Part shown: piece by piece, positions 49,255 through 57,326 of the stretch
Layout: each line of letters opens with the position of its first letter
Numbering within the stretch: the first letter of the stretch is position 1
Assembly (NCBI RefSeq): GCF_900187975.1
Contig: NZ_FZPC01000008.1
Location: 51,930-115,929, forward strand
From: Pseudomonas delhiensis
GTDB taxonomy: Bacteria > Pseudomonadota > Gammaproteobacteria > Pseudomonadales > Pseudomonadaceae
Length of the DNA stretch: 64,000 bases
Reading direction: 5' to 3'
The notes under the pieces: model-generated
Database searches by the model: none
Seen by the model: only the letters and a program-made list of their open reading frames with translations
Told to the model about the DNA's origin: nothing
Translations under genes and position numbers: made by a program

Positions 49255-50103
49255 ATGCAAGCGCGCCTGACCCTGCCGGCCCCGGCCAAGCTCAACCTGT
49301 TCCTGCACGTCCTCGGCCGCCGCGCCGACGGCTACCACGAGCTGCAGACGCTGTTCCAGTTCCTCGACCACGCCGACGAACTGCACTTCGCCCCCCGCGA
49401 GGACGGGCAGGTCCGCCTGCACACCGACATCCCCGGCGTGCCCCACGACAGCAACCTGATCGTCCGCGCCGCGCGCCAGTTGCAGGAGCAGTCCGGCACC
49501 AGGCTGGGCGCCGACATCTGGCTGGACAAGCGCCTGCCCATGGGCGGCGGCATCGGCGGCGGCAGCTCCGACGCGGCCACCACCCTGGTCGGCCTCAACC
49601 ACCTCTGGCAACTGGGCTGGGACGAGGACCGCCTGGCGGCCCTGGGCCTGGGCCTGGGCGCCGACGTGCCGGTGTTCGTGCGCGGCCGCGCGGCCTTCGC
49701 CGAAGGGGTGGGCGAGCGGCTCACGCCGGTCGAACTGGAGGAGCCCTGGTTCCTCGTCGTCGTGCCGCAAGTCTTTGTCAGCACAGCAGAAGTTTTCTCC
49801 GATCCCGAGTTGACACGGGATACTCCGCCCATTAAAGTTCGCAGCCTTCTCGGGGTGGACGGTCGAAACGACTGTCAGACGGTCGTCGAGAAACGTTACC
49901 CAGCTGTACGTAACGCGCTGATGTTGTTGAACAAATTCACATCGGCCAGATTGACCGGAACCGGAGCTTGTGTGTTTGGGAGCTTCCCAAACCAGGGCGA
50001 TGCTGATAAAGTTCGCCGCCAACTTCCGGCCACTCTGCCAAGCTTCGTCGCACGGGGTCGCAACACCTCCCTGCTGCATCGCAAGCTTCAAGAACTGACC
50101 TGA
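49255..50103 (+). CDS. ispE: 4-diphosphocytidyl-2-C-methyl-D-erythritol kinase
   Basis: A 282-residue GHMP kinase: [24 protein letters not shown] at the start, the ATP loop [18 protein letters not shown], and a C-terminal [12 protein letters not shown] motif. It phosphorylates CDP-methylerythritol in the MEP isoprenoid pathway. The last ~100 codons (from about 49760) use more A/T than the first part, a local codon-use change. It is followed by two tRNA-Gln genes. Confidence 0.95.
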   Translation: MQARLTLPAPAKLNLFLHVLGRRADGYHELQTLFQFLDHADELHFAPREDGQVRLHTDIPGVPHDSNLIVRAARQLQEQSGTRLGADIWLDKRLPMGGGIGGGSSDAATTLVGLNHLWQLGWDEDRLAALGLGLGADVPVFVRGRAAFAEGVGERLTPVELEEPWFLVVVPQVFVSTAEVFSDPELTRDTPPIKVRSLLGVDGRNDCQTVVEKRYPAVRNALMLLNKFTSARLTGTGACVFGSFPNQGDADKVRRQLPATLPSFVARGRNTSLLHRKLQELT

Positions 50104-50135
50104 GAAGGGATGCAGAGCATTCGGTTGTACGATAC

Positions 50136-50210
50136 AGGGGCGTCGCCAAGCGGTAAGGCAGCAGGTTTTGATCCTGCCATGCGTTGGTTCGAATCCAGCC
50201 GCCCCTGCCA
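50136..50210 (+). tRNA. tRNA-Gln (TTG), first copy
   Basis: A 75-base cloverleaf: acceptor AGGGGCG pairs with CGCCCCT, anticodon loop TTTTGAT with TTG, T-loop GGTTCGAATCC, encoded CCA end. It lies 32 bp after ispE, possibly read from the same transcript. Confidence 0.96.
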
Positions 50211-50267
50211 TTAACCCCACGGGGGTTGCGTACGACGGTAACCGAAGCGCTGCACAGCAAAATTCAT

Positions 50268-50342
50268 AGGGGCGTCGCCAAGCGGTAAGGCAGCAGGTTT
50301 TGATCCTGCCATGCGTTGGTTCGAATCCAGCCGCCCCTGCCA
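50268..50342 (+). tRNA. tRNA-Gln (TTG), second copy
   Basis: Its 75 bases are identical to the copy 132 bp upstream, including the CCA end. The 57-bp spacer between the copies is unrelated sequence. A terminator follows directly. Confidence 0.96.
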
Positions 50343-50347
50343 TATAC

Positions 50348-50388
50348 AAAAAAGCTGTTCAAAAGCCACGGCCTTTGAACAGCTTTTT
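50348..50388 (+). terminator. Terminator after the tRNA-Gln pair
   Basis: AAAAAGCTGTTCAAA and TTTGAACAGCTTTTT form a long stem with a short loop, ending in a T-run. It separates the tRNAs from prs. Confidence 0.92.
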
Positions 50389-50426
50389 GGTTCATCAGGC
50401 CCACCCTCAGCCGGCAGGTACTGCGC

Positions 50427-51368
50427 GTGTCCAAGATGATGGTCTTCACGGGGAACGCCAACCCCGACCTGGCACGCCGAGTCGTGCGTCAACTGCACAT
50501 TCCCCTCGGTGATGTTTCCGTCGGCAAGTTCTCCGATGGCGAAATCAGTGTCGAAATCAACGAGAACGTCCGCGGCAAGGACGTCTTCCTGATCCAGCCG
50601 ACCTGCGCGCCGACCAACGACAACCTGATGGAACTGGTGGTGATGGCCGATGCCTTCCGCCGCTCCTCGGCCACTCGCATCACCGCGGTCATCCCCTACT
50701 TCGGCTATGCCCGCCAGGATCGCCGTCCGCGTTCCGCCCGCGTGGCCATCAGCGCCAAGGTCGTGGCCGACATGCTGACCGTCGTGGGCGTCAACCGCGT
50801 CCTCACCGTCGACCTGCACGCCGACCAGATCCAGGGCTTCTTCGATATCCCCGTCGACAACATCTACGGCTCGCCCGTGCTGGTCGACGACATCGAGGAC
50901 CAGCGCTTCGAGAACCTGATGATCGTCTCCCCGGACATCGGTGGCGTGGTGCGCGCCCGCGCCGTCGCCAAGTCCCTGGGCGTGGACCTGGCCATCATCG
51001 ACAAGCGTCGCCCGAAGGCCAACCAGTCCGAAGTCATGCACATCATCGGTGATGTCGAAGGCCGTACCTGCGTACTGGTCGACGACATGGTCGATACCGC
51101 CGGCACCCTCGGCCACGCCGCCAAGGCTCTGAAAGAGCACGGCGCCGCCAAGGTCATCGCCTACTGCACCCACCCGGTGCTGTCGGGCCGTGCCATCGAG
51201 AACATCGAGGGTTCCGTACTGGACGAGCTGGTGGTGACCAACACCATCCCGCTGTCCGCCGCTGCCCAGGCCTGTGGCCGCATCCGTCAACTGGACATCG
51301 CGCCGGTCGTCGCCGAAGCCATGCGCCGGATCAGCAACGAAGAATCGATCAGCGCCATGTTCCGCTGA
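50427..51368 (+). CDS. prs: Ribose-phosphate pyrophosphokinase
   Basis: 313 residues, GTG start at 50427. [17 protein letters not shown] opens it, then [17 protein letters not shown] and the PRPP loop [19 protein letters not shown]. It makes PRPP from ribose-5-phosphate and ATP for nucleotide, His and Trp synthesis. It lies between the tRNA terminator and rplY. Confidence 0.97.
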   Translation: MSKMMVFTGNANPDLARRVVRQLHIPLGDVSVGKFSDGEISVEINENVRGKDVFLIQPTCAPTNDNLMELVVMADAFRRSSATRITAVIPYFGYARQDRRPRSARVAISAKVVADMLTVVGVNRVLTVDLHADQIQGFFDIPVDNIYGSPVLVDDIEDQRFENLMIVSPDIGGVVRARAVAKSLGVDLAIIDKRRPKANQSEVMHIIGDVEGRTCVLVDDMVDTAGTLGHAAKALKEHGAAKVIAYCTHPVLSGRAIENIEGSVLDELVVTNTIPLSAAAQACGRIRQLDIAPVVAEAMRRISNEESISAMFR

Positions 51369-51389
51369 GGAACAGGGCCTGACGAAAGC

Positions 51390-51407
51390 GCCCCGCCGCG
51401 GCGGGGC
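51390..51407 (+). terminator. Possible weak terminator or attenuator after prs
   Basis: GCCCCGCC-GC-GGCGGGGC is a perfect 18-base palindrome 22 bp after the prs stop, followed by only ATTTG. Partial read-through into rplY is likely. Confidence 0.55.
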
Positions 51408-51418
51408 ATTTGAAGAGT

Positions 51419-51450
51419 CGCCCGAACGCTGGTCGCAAGCGCTCGGGCGA
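51419..51450 (+). promoter_or_regulatory. Leader hairpin before rplY
   Basis: CGCCCGAACGCT and AGCGCTCGGGCG pair with one mismatch around a short loop, 25 bp before the rplY start (TTGGAGATAGTGTA ribosome site). It could be an L25-binding leader or simply a second stem of the prs terminator. Confidence 0.4.
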
Positions 51451-51474
51451 TCTTGTCATTTTGGAGATAGTGTA

Positions 51475-52083
51475 ATGGTTGACTTTGTTCTGAATGCCCA
51501 AGCGCGTTCCGACCTGGGGAAAGGTGCGAGCCGCCGCCTGCGTCGTAATGCCGGTCTGGTTCCCGCGGTCATCTACGGCGGCGAGAAAGCCCCGGTTTCC
51601 GTGACCCTGGAACTGCGTGAAATCGCCAAGCTGCTGGAAAACGAGGCTGCCTTCAGCCACGTCATCGCCCTGAACGTCGATGGCGCCAAGGAAACCGTGC
51701 TGATCAAGGCCCTGCAGCGCCACCCGGCCAAAGGCTTCGTCATGCACGCCGACTTCCTGCGCGTCGTCGCCGACCACAAGCTGACCGCTCACGTTCCGCT
51801 GCACTTCCTCAACGAGGAAACCGCAGTTGGCGTCAAGCAAGGCGGCGGTGAAGTTTCCCACGTCATCTCCGAAGTCGAAGTTTCCTGCCTGCCGAAAGAC
51901 CTGCCGGAATTCATCGAAGTCGACCTGGCGAAAGTCGAAGTCGGCCAGATCGTTCACCTGTCCGACCTCAAGCTGCCGAAAGGCGTGGAACTGGTTCAGC
52001 TGGCCCATGGCAACGACCTGGCCGTGGCCAACATCCACGCTTCGCGCGTAGTCAAGGAAGAAGGTGAAGGCGCTGCCGAGTAA
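51475..52083 (+). CDS. rplY: 50S ribosomal protein L25 (CTC type)
   Basis: 202 residues, the long general-stress CTC form: an L25 domain ([50 protein letters not shown]) and a C-terminal beta domain ([41 protein letters not shown]). Binds 5S rRNA. Classically followed by pth, as here. Confidence 0.96.
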   Translation: MVDFVLNAQARSDLGKGASRRLRRNAGLVPAVIYGGEKAPVSVTLELREIAKLLENEAAFSHVIALNVDGAKETVLIKALQRHPAKGFVMHADFLRVVADHKLTAHVPLHFLNEETAVGVKQGGGEVSHVISEVEVSCLPKDLPEFIEVDLAKVEVGQIVHLSDLKLPKGVELVQLAHGNDLAVANIHASRVVKEEGEGAAE

Positions 52084-52125
52084 TCACTCGCCAGCCTCTT
52101 AGCCTCCAAGGAAAGGGCCCCCGTC

Positions 52126-52710
52126 GTGACCGCCGTGCAACTGATCGTTGGCCTGGGCAACCCAGGCCCGGAATACGAACAGACCCGGCATAACGCGGGG
52201 GCCCTTTTCGTCGAGCGCCTGGCCGACCGCGAACGCGTCAGCCTGAGCCCCGACAGGAAGTATTTCGGCCTGGTCGGCAAGTTCAGCCACCAGGGCCGCG
52301 ACGTTCGTCTGCTCATCCCCACCACCTACATGAACCGCAGCGGCCAGGCCGTGGCGGCGCTCGCCGGGTTCTTCCGCATCCCGGTCGAAGCCATCCTGGT
52401 GGCCCACGACGAACTCGACATGCCCCCCGGCACCGCCAGGCTCAAGAAGGGCGGCGGCCACGGCGGGCACAACGGGCTGCGCGACATCATCGCCCAGCTC
52501 GGCAACCAGAACGGCTTCCATCGCCTGCGGCTTGGCATCGGCCATCCGGGGCACAGCAGCCTGGTCTCCGGCTTCGTCCTCGGCCGCGCCCCGCGCAGCG
52601 AGCAGGAGCTGCTGGACGCCAGCATCGATTCCGCCCTCGGCGTGCTGCCGGAAATGCTCGCAGGCGACTGGACCCGCGCGATGCAGAAGCTGCACAGCCC
52701 GAAGGCCTGA
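52126..52710 (+). CDS. pth: Peptidyl-tRNA hydrolase
   Basis: 194 residues, GTG start at 52126 after [29 protein letters not shown] includes the catalytic His, and [20 protein letters not shown] with GGHNGLRDI forms the active-site groove. It recycles peptidyl-tRNAs dropped by ribosomes. It sits 42 bp after rplY and 24 bp before ychF. Confidence 0.97.
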   Translation: MTAVQLIVGLGNPGPEYEQTRHNAGALFVERLADRERVSLSPDRKYFGLVGKFSHQGRDVRLLIPTTYMNRSGQAVAALAGFFRIPVEAILVAHDELDMPPGTARLKKGGGHGGHNGLRDIIAQLGNQNGFHRLRLGIGHPGHSSLVSGFVLGRAPRSEQELLDASIDSALGVLPEMLAGDWTRAMQKLHSPKA

Positions 52711-52734
52711 CACGTCTCGCCAGAGGTACACAGC

Positions 52735-53835
52735 ATGGGCTTCAACTGCGGCATCGTCGGCTTGCCCAACGTCGGCAAATCCACCCTGTTCAACGCCCTG
52801 ACCAAATCGGGTATCGCGGCAGAGAACTTCCCCTTCTGCACCATCGAGCCGAACAGCGGCATCGTCCCCATGCCCGACGCGCGCCTCGACGCCCTGGCGG
52901 CGATCGTCAAGCCCGAGCGGGTGATCCCCACCACCATGGAATTCGTCGACATCGCCGGCCTGGTGGAAGGCGCCTCCAAGGGTGAAGGCCTGGGCAACAA
53001 GTTCCTCGCCAACATCCGCGAGACCGACGCCATCGCCCACGTGGTGCGCTGCTTCGAGGACGACAACGTCATCCACGTGGCCAACAGCGTCGACCCCAAG
53101 CGCGACATCGAGATCATCGAACTGGAACTGATCTTCGCCGACCTGGAAAGCTGCGAGAAGCAGCTGCAGAAGGTCGCGCGCAACGCCAAGGGCGGCGACA
53201 AGGATGCGATCGCGCAGAAATCCCTGCTGGAGAAGCTGATCCCGCACTTCAGCGAAGGCAAGCCGGCGCGCTCGCTGATGAAGAACCTCGGTGACGAAGA
53301 GAAGCGCCTGGTGCGCGGCTTCCATCTGCTGACCAGCAAGCCGGTGATGTACATCGCCAACGTCGCCGAAGACGGCTTCGAGAACAACCCGCACCTGGAC
53401 GTGGTGAAAGCCATAGCCGAGGAAGAAGGCGCCATGGTGGTGCCGGTGTGCAACAAGATCGAGGCCGAGATCGCCGAACTGGACGACGGCGAGGAGAAGG
53501 ACATGTTCCTCGAGTCCCTCGGCCTCGAAGAACCCGGCCTGAACCGCGTGATCCGCGCCGGTTACGAACTGCTGCACCTGCAGACCTACTTCACCGCCGG
53601 AGTAAAGGAAGTCCGCGCCTGGACCGTCCGCGTCGGCGCCACCGCCCCGCAGGCCGCGGCGGTGATCCACACCGACTTCGAAAAAGGTTTCATCCGCGCC
53701 GAAGTGGTCGCCTACGACGACTTCATCCAGTTCAAGGGCGAACAGGGCGCGAAAGAAGCCGGCAAATGGCGCCTGGAAGGCAAGGACTACATCGTCAAGG
53801 ACGGCGACGTGATGCACTTCCGCTTCAACGTCTAA
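52735..53835 (+). CDS. ychF: Redox-regulated ATPase YchF
   Basis: A 366-residue P-loop protein of the OBG group: [18 protein letters not shown] (G1), [20 protein letters not shown] (G3) and YIANVAEDG in place of NKxD, the change that gives YchF its ATP preference. A C-terminal TGS-like domain ends [21 protein letters not shown]. It binds ribosomes and responds to oxidative stress. Ends at a strong terminator. Confidence 0.96.
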   Translation: MGFNCGIVGLPNVGKSTLFNALTKSGIAAENFPFCTIEPNSGIVPMPDARLDALAAIVKPERVIPTTMEFVDIAGLVEGASKGEGLGNKFLANIRETDAIAHVVRCFEDDNVIHVANSVDPKRDIEIIELELIFADLESCEKQLQKVARNAKGGDKDAIAQKSLLEKLIPHFSEGKPARSLMKNLGDEEKRLVRGFHLLTSKPVMYIANVAEDGFENNPHLDVVKAIAEEEGAMVVPVCNKIEAEIAELDDGEEKDMFLESLGLEEPGLNRVIRAGYELLHLQTYFTAGVKEVRAWTVRVGATAPQAAAVIHTDFEKGFIRAEVVAYDDFIQFKGEQGAKEAGKWRLEGKDYIVKDGDVMHFRFNV

Positions 53836-53873
53836 GCCCTTCGCAGGCGCCCAAAGCGCCAGCCCAGGACGAG

Positions 53874-53906
53874 AAAAGGCCCCGAGCACCCCGCGGGGCC
53901 TTTTTC
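53874..53906 (+). terminator. Rho-independent terminator of the pth-ychF operon
   Basis: GGCCCCG (53878-53884), a short loop and CGGGGCC (53894-53900), followed by TTTTTC. Confidence 0.93.
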
Positions 53907-54012
53907 GTTCCCGCCCTACCGCTCGTCCCGCTAAACGCTTGAAAGAACAGAAAAATATCTAGCCAAAGGGGGTTGACAGCCCCCCGAAAGATCCGGAAAA
54001 TGCGCGCCACTC

Positions 54013-54089
54013 GGCTACATAGCTCAGTCGGTTAGAGCGCAGCATTCATAATGCTGATGTCCCAGGTTCAAGTCCCGGTGTAGCCACCA
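54013..54089 (+). tRNA. tRNA-Met (CAT, elongator)
   Basis: A 77-base cloverleaf: acceptor GGCTACA/TGTAGCC, anticodon loop TTCATAA with CAT, T-arm GGTTCAAGTCC, encoded CCA. It sits at the border of an island carrying an integrase, so its 3' end is a likely integration site. No second copy of its 3' end was found in the window. Confidence 0.96.
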
Positions 54090-54099
54090 TTATTTTCAA

Positions 54100-54157
54100 G
54101 GGGTTAGCGAAAGCTAGCCCCTTTTCTTTTGCCTGTAGTGACTACAAAGTGACTACA
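54100..54157 (+). terminator. tRNA-Met terminator followed by paired GTGACTACA repeats
   Basis: GGGGTTAGC-GAAA-GCTAGCCCC then TTTTCTTTT (54100-54130) ends the tRNA transcript. GTGACTACA then occurs twice with an 11-bp period (54138-54146, 54149-54157), one helical turn, as in arm-type recombinase sites. That reading is tentative. Confidence 0.7.
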
Positions 54158-54170
54158 GCGTGTCTACCGC

Positions 54171-54590
54171 CTAGCCCTTCCAGGGATCAATCAGCGGAAC
54201 ACCAAAGCTTTCGAAGTGCCGGACATTCCGTGTGGCGATCTGCGCGCCATTCAACCTGGCGATCGCCGCAATCTGCCCATCCGCCATATCGGCAACCTCG
54301 CCCCGCGCTTCGCTCGCAGCCACCAGTTCGGCATAGTGCACCGCTGCATCGGCATCGAACGGCAGGATGTTACCGGCAAAGTATTCCCCGAACATTGCAA
54401 GAGCCATGGTGTGGAGCGCCTGTTTACGCTTCCCGTCGGGCAGCTTGGCTACGCCGTAGAGAATCTCTGCCACGGTGATCGCGCTGATGTGCAAATCACT
54501 CACAGACTGCGCATCAAGCCAAGCCACAACTGCCGGATCAGGCTTGGCTCGCATCAGCTCCGAAAGCACATTGGTGTCGATCAGAATCAT
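54171..54590 (-). CDS. vapC: VapC/FitB-type PIN-domain ribonuclease toxin
   Basis: A 139-residue PIN domain: MILIDTNVLSELMRAKPDP gives the first Asp and Glu, and MADGQIAAIARLNGAQIATRNVRHF gives the C-terminal acidic and TRN residues. It ends IDPWKG like many FitB-type toxins. Its start overlaps the antitoxin stop by 4 bp. VapC toxins cut tRNA or rRNA. All catalytic positions I can see are kept, so it looks active. Confidence 0.92.
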   Translation of the reverse strand: MILIDTNVLSELMRAKPDPAVVAWLDAQSVSDLHISAITVAEILYGVAKLPDGKRKQALHTMALAMFGEYFAGNILPFDADAAVHYAELVAASEARGEVADMADGQIAAIARLNGAQIATRNVRHFESFGVPLIDPWKG

Positions 54591-54832
54591 TCGTCAAAAT
54601 CCGCTGCGCGGGCCTTGGTTTTACGCTCCGGCAGTTCCAGTTCACCCCCTCCCAACGACGCAAAGCGGGCATGGATTCGGCTACCCAAGCCCCCACCCTT
54701 CTCTCCCTTGGAGAGCGCTTGAGCGAGGATGACCCTCACCTCCTCTTCCATCGAGCGGCCGTGGCTGGCGGCAACCACGCGAAGCTTGGCTTTGAGATCT
54801 TCATCCAGGTTTCTAATAGTGATGCTGGCCAT
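54587..54832 (-). CDS. vapB: VapB/FitA-type ribbon-helix-helix antitoxin
   Basis: 81 residues. MASITIRNLDEDLKAKLRVVAASHGRSMEEEVRVIL is a FitA-like Arc/MetJ DNA-binding fold. The C-terminal ELPERKTKARAADFDE should wrap around the toxin. Start at 54832 with GGAGG six bases upstream; the in-frame region above is not coding-like. First gene of the vapBC pair, probably autorepressed. Confidence 0.92.
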   Translation of the reverse strand: MASITIRNLDEDLKAKLRVVAASHGRSMEEEVRVILAQALSKGEKGGGLGSRIHARFASLGGGELELPERKTKARAADFDE

Positions 54833-54912
54833 AATCGCCTCCGACGCAATCAATGAAATCACTGATAGCATACTAGGGCTCCTCCCATTACACCAACGGT
54901 TCCTGACAACGT

Positions 54913-56001
54913 TCACAGCTCATCCAGAGAAACCTCCCGAGACGGCTCGTTCACTCGCTTCTCAACGATTCGGCATAGCTCCATATCGTCTTCAGCTTCG
55001 TCGATGTCTGCTGAATCCAGTTGATGCTCCGACTGCACAAGGGGTGATAGACGCATGGCGGACTCCAGATGCTCCGGCGACAGGTGTGCATAACGCATGG
55101 TCATGGTGATGGAGGAATGCCCGAGAATGCGCTGCAACGTCAGTATGTCGCCTCCGCCCATCATGTAATGACTTGCGAAGGTGTGCCGTAGGATATGCGT
55201 CATCTGGCCCGGCGTATGGAATCCACAACGGCGGTAAGCACCGCGAAAGGCGGCACGGCAGGACATGAACAGACGACCGGTGCCAGGCATGCCTCGATTG
55301 AGAATCAGCCTCTCCAGGTCCTTGGGAATGGGCACCGCCCTACTCTGCCGGTTCTTGGTTCGGTGATAGTGGACCTTCCCACCCTGGACGGCGCCTCGGG
55401 AAAGGCTTTCGGCTTCATCCCAACGGGCACCTGTGGCGAGGCACAACATAGCAACGGGGTACGTATGCGTGTTGGTGCTGGCCTTGCACTCCGCCAGCAG
55501 CAGCGACACCTGGTCCAGTGTCAGGAAGGTCAGCTCCACCTGATCGGTCTTGATCTGGCGGACCTTGGCCAGTGGGTTCACCTTGTGCCATGAGCCGAGA
55601 CGAATCAGCTCCGAGAAGATCGCCGACAGGTAGCGCTGCTCATGGTTGACCGTCTCGGGCTTCACCTCGGTCAGTCGATGCTGTCGATAACGCGCCCAGG
55701 CCAGGGAGTCGAATTCGAAGGCGAGCGGATCACCAAGGCGCTTGGCCAAGGCATAGCATCGCGCCAGGCGCTGTTCACCATCTTTCAGGGTGCAGCCATG
55801 GAGGTCATGCCAGACCTTCACCAGATCGGAGAGGCGGTCATCCAACGGGCGTCTCGTCTCCCCCTTCACAGCGAAATAGTCCTGCTCATAGCGGATGGCT
55901 GCTGACCTAGTGGCGAAGCCCTTCTTACGGATACGCCGACCAGAACGGCCGTTGTCGTAGAAGTCAGCGGTCCACGTCTTCCCATCCTTGCGGGCCGTCA
56001 T
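54913..56001 (-). CDS. Tyrosine recombinase (phage/island integrase)
   Basis: A 362-residue integrase. N-terminal arm-binding part (KTWTADFYDNGRSGRRIRKKGF), core-binding domain, and a complete catalytic set: TGARWDEAESL (Arg I), HRTKNRQSRAVPIP (Lys region), THILRHTFASHY (H-x-x-R) and SSITMTMRYAHLSPEHL (Tyr). Transcribed toward vapBC and the tRNA-Met, it is probably the enzyme that placed this island. A decayed relative lies at 56799-57125. A 25-codon ORF overlaps its start. Confidence 0.9.
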   Translation of the reverse strand: MTARKDGKTWTADFYDNGRSGRRIRKKGFATRSAAIRYEQDYFAVKGETRRPLDDRLSDLVKVWHDLHGCTLKDGEQRLARCYALAKRLGDPLAFEFDSLAWARYRQHRLTEVKPETVNHEQRYLSAIFSELIRLGSWHKVNPLAKVRQIKTDQVELTFLTLDQVSLLLAECKASTNTHTYPVAMLCLATGARWDEAESLSRGAVQGGKVHYHRTKNRQSRAVPIPKDLERLILNRGMPGTGRLFMSCRAAFRGAYRRCGFHTPGQMTHILRHTFASHYMMGGGDILTLQRILGHSSITMTMRYAHLSPEHLESAMRLSPLVQSEHQLDSADIDEAEDDMELCRIVEKRVNEPSREVSLDEL

Positions 56002-56075
56002 ATCGCATAGCCCTTCTTCAAGTAGCGATCACACATCAGCCGGTGTATGTGCTTCTCGAACTCCTTCCGAGTCAC
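55998..56075 (-). CDS. Small ORF translationally coupled to the integrase
   Basis: A GTG-started 25-codon frame (about MTRKEFEKHIHRLMCDRYLK) whose TGA overlaps the integrase ATG (ATGA). Directly before it, in another frame, a stretch reading RPKKAIESARKLEFWHVIED ends in a stop at about 56076, which looks like the eroded end of a small phage-type regulator. Whether the 25-residue peptide is made, or only couples translation, is unknown. The rest of 56080-56228 holds nothing recognised. Confidence 0.4.
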   Translation of the reverse strand: MTRKEFEKHIHRLMCDRYLKKGYAI

Positions 56076-56228
56076 CCCTTGGCGAAGTAGTGATCCTCGA
56101 TCACGTGCCAGAACTCCAGCTTACGGGCGGACTCGATGGCCTTTTTGGGGCGGCAGACTACAACCTATCTCCCCTCTTCCGCCCGCATCGCCATTCGCGA
56201 GGCCCTTGCATTCCCTCGGTAGCTAGCT

Positions 56229-56534
56229 CTAGCCACGACCGGCCAGTGGCTCAACTTCGTGCACGATTTGCTCACCATTTGCCGCATAGGCAGTGGCCAG
56301 CGCGCACGCGCTCTGCAGGTTCATCCAGAAATCAGCCGACGTGCCGAAGTAGCGAGCCAAGCGGATAGCCATATCCGCGGAGACATCTCGACGCTCGCGA
56401 ATGATGTCGTTGACGGTCGGAACCGACACCTTGAGGGCTCGTGCCAAGGTCGTCGGAGTTATCCCCAGCTCCAGCAGGAACTCTTCACGGAGGACTTCCC
56501 CTGGATGGACGGGGCGCATTCCGTTGGTTTTCAT
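56229..56534 (-). CDS. higA: HigA-family antitoxin without adjacent HigB
   Basis: A 101-residue XRE protein: RPVHPGEVLREEFLLELGI, then the helix-turn-helix TTLARALKVSVPTVNDIIRE and RDVSADMAIRLARYFGTSADFWMNLQ. Closely resembles HigA of P. aeruginosa, found at the same place beside tRNA-Met. In that species higB lies directly upstream. Here the 50 bp upstream lead into a vapBC remnant and no HigB frame is seen. Start at 56534 follows GAGGGGGAG. Confidence 0.9.
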   Translation of the reverse strand: MKTNGMRPVHPGEVLREEFLLELGITPTTLARALKVSVPTVNDIIRERRDVSADMAIRLARYFGTSADFWMNLQSACALATAYAANGEQIVHEVEPLAGRG

Positions 56535-56587
56535 GATCTCCCCCTCGTGGTAGCCCACTAATGGCCTGACTGAGTTAGCGATGCGGG

Positions 56588-56698
56588 CTATTTCTTCCAG
56601 GGATCGAGCACGGGCTGCGCATCGATCCAGAGCATAACGGCCGATTCCAGCTCAGCCCGTCTCAATACTGAAAGAACACGGGTATCGAGCAAGATCAT
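56588..56698 (-). pseudogene. vapC remnant, internally deleted in frame (36 codons)
   Basis: Starts MILLDTRVLSVLRRAELESA and ends VMLWIDAQPVLDPWKK. The first ~27 residues align with the intact VapC start (MILIDTNVLSELMRAKPDP, then AVVAWLDAQSV) and the last with IDPWKG; about 100 residues between are gone. The first catalytic Asp is kept, but the Glu of VLSEL is now Val. The ATGA overlap with the antitoxin remnant survives. Confidence 0.85.
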
Positions 56699-56775
56699 TC
56701 GTCGAAGTCCGCCGCACGGGCCTTGCACTTGCTAACAGGAGGCTCGATGTCCAACTCGCTTCTGATGGTGACCAT
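56695..56775 (-). pseudogene. vapB remnant, internally deleted in frame (26 codons)
   Basis: Reads MVTIRSELDIEPPVSKCKAR then AADFDE. Its ends match the intact antitoxin (MASITIRN... and ...KTKARAADFDE), while the helices between are missing. A GGAGG ribosome site still precedes it. Confidence 0.82.
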
Positions 56776-56798
56776 AGGAACCTCCAATGCAATCGGGA

Positions 56799-57125
56799 TC
56801 AAAGCTCATCCAACGAAACATCCCTGGAAGGCTCTTCGCGACGCTGCTCCACGATCAGGCACAACTCGACATCGTCGTCGTCAGCCGTTTCAGTAACGTC
56901 GGATATCTCGGTCGACTGCATTAACGTAGATAGAGGCATGAAGGGCTCCAAGTGCTCAGGTGACATGCTCATGATGTTCAAGGAGCGTCCCGGAATGCTC
57001 TGCAAGATTAGGGGGTCCCTTCCTTGCATCCTGTAATGCCTGGCGAAGATGTGCCGTAGGACGTGAACCGTCGACCTGGAGCCTCCAACACCTCCCCGTC
57101 CGCCGATGACCAGGCGGTTGATGTC
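56799..57125 (-). pseudogene. Integrase remnant, C-terminal part
   Basis: An open frame homologous to the end of the integrase at 54913: DINRLVIGGRGG ~ DLERLILNRG, VHVLRHIFARHYRMQGRDPL ~ THILRHTFASHYMMGGGDIL, and the tail MSPEHLEPFMPLSTLMQS ... EEPSRDVSLDEL. The H-x-x-R box remains, but the MRYAHL stretch with the catalytic Tyr is lost, and the N-terminal two thirds are absent. Order integrase-vapB-vapC repeats that of the intact module. Confidence 0.88.
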
Positions 57126-57291
57126 ATCTACTTCCCTTATCCCCCTTACGCGTCCTTTTGCGACGACTCGGCTTGCCGGCCTCCATCTGAGCCAGCGAGC
57201 GTGCCAGGTGAGCGGCGTTAGCCGGGGACCTCAGCAAGTGGAAGGTTTCCACCAGGCTGTTGAAGTCATCGAGCCTGTCCATAAGCCGCAT
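57124..57291 (-). pseudogene. YefM/Phd antitoxin C-terminal fragment
   Basis: A 55-codon frame beginning MRLMDRLDDFNSLVETFHLL and continuing RSPANAAHLARSLAQMEAGK. This matches the C-terminal half of YefM-type antitoxins ([21 protein letters not shown]...). The DNA-binding N-terminal half is missing and no YoeB toxin follows. The basic tail RRKRTRKGDKGSR is new sequence running into the integrase remnant. Confidence 0.7.
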
Positions 57292-57326
57292 CTGTCTTTG
57301 CTCCCTATGCGGATATCGTCTTCCCC

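Noticed and set aside
56535-56590. higB toxin gene upstream of higA
   Set aside because: No frame of suitable length or HigB-like sequence exists there; the bases lead directly into the vapC remnant.
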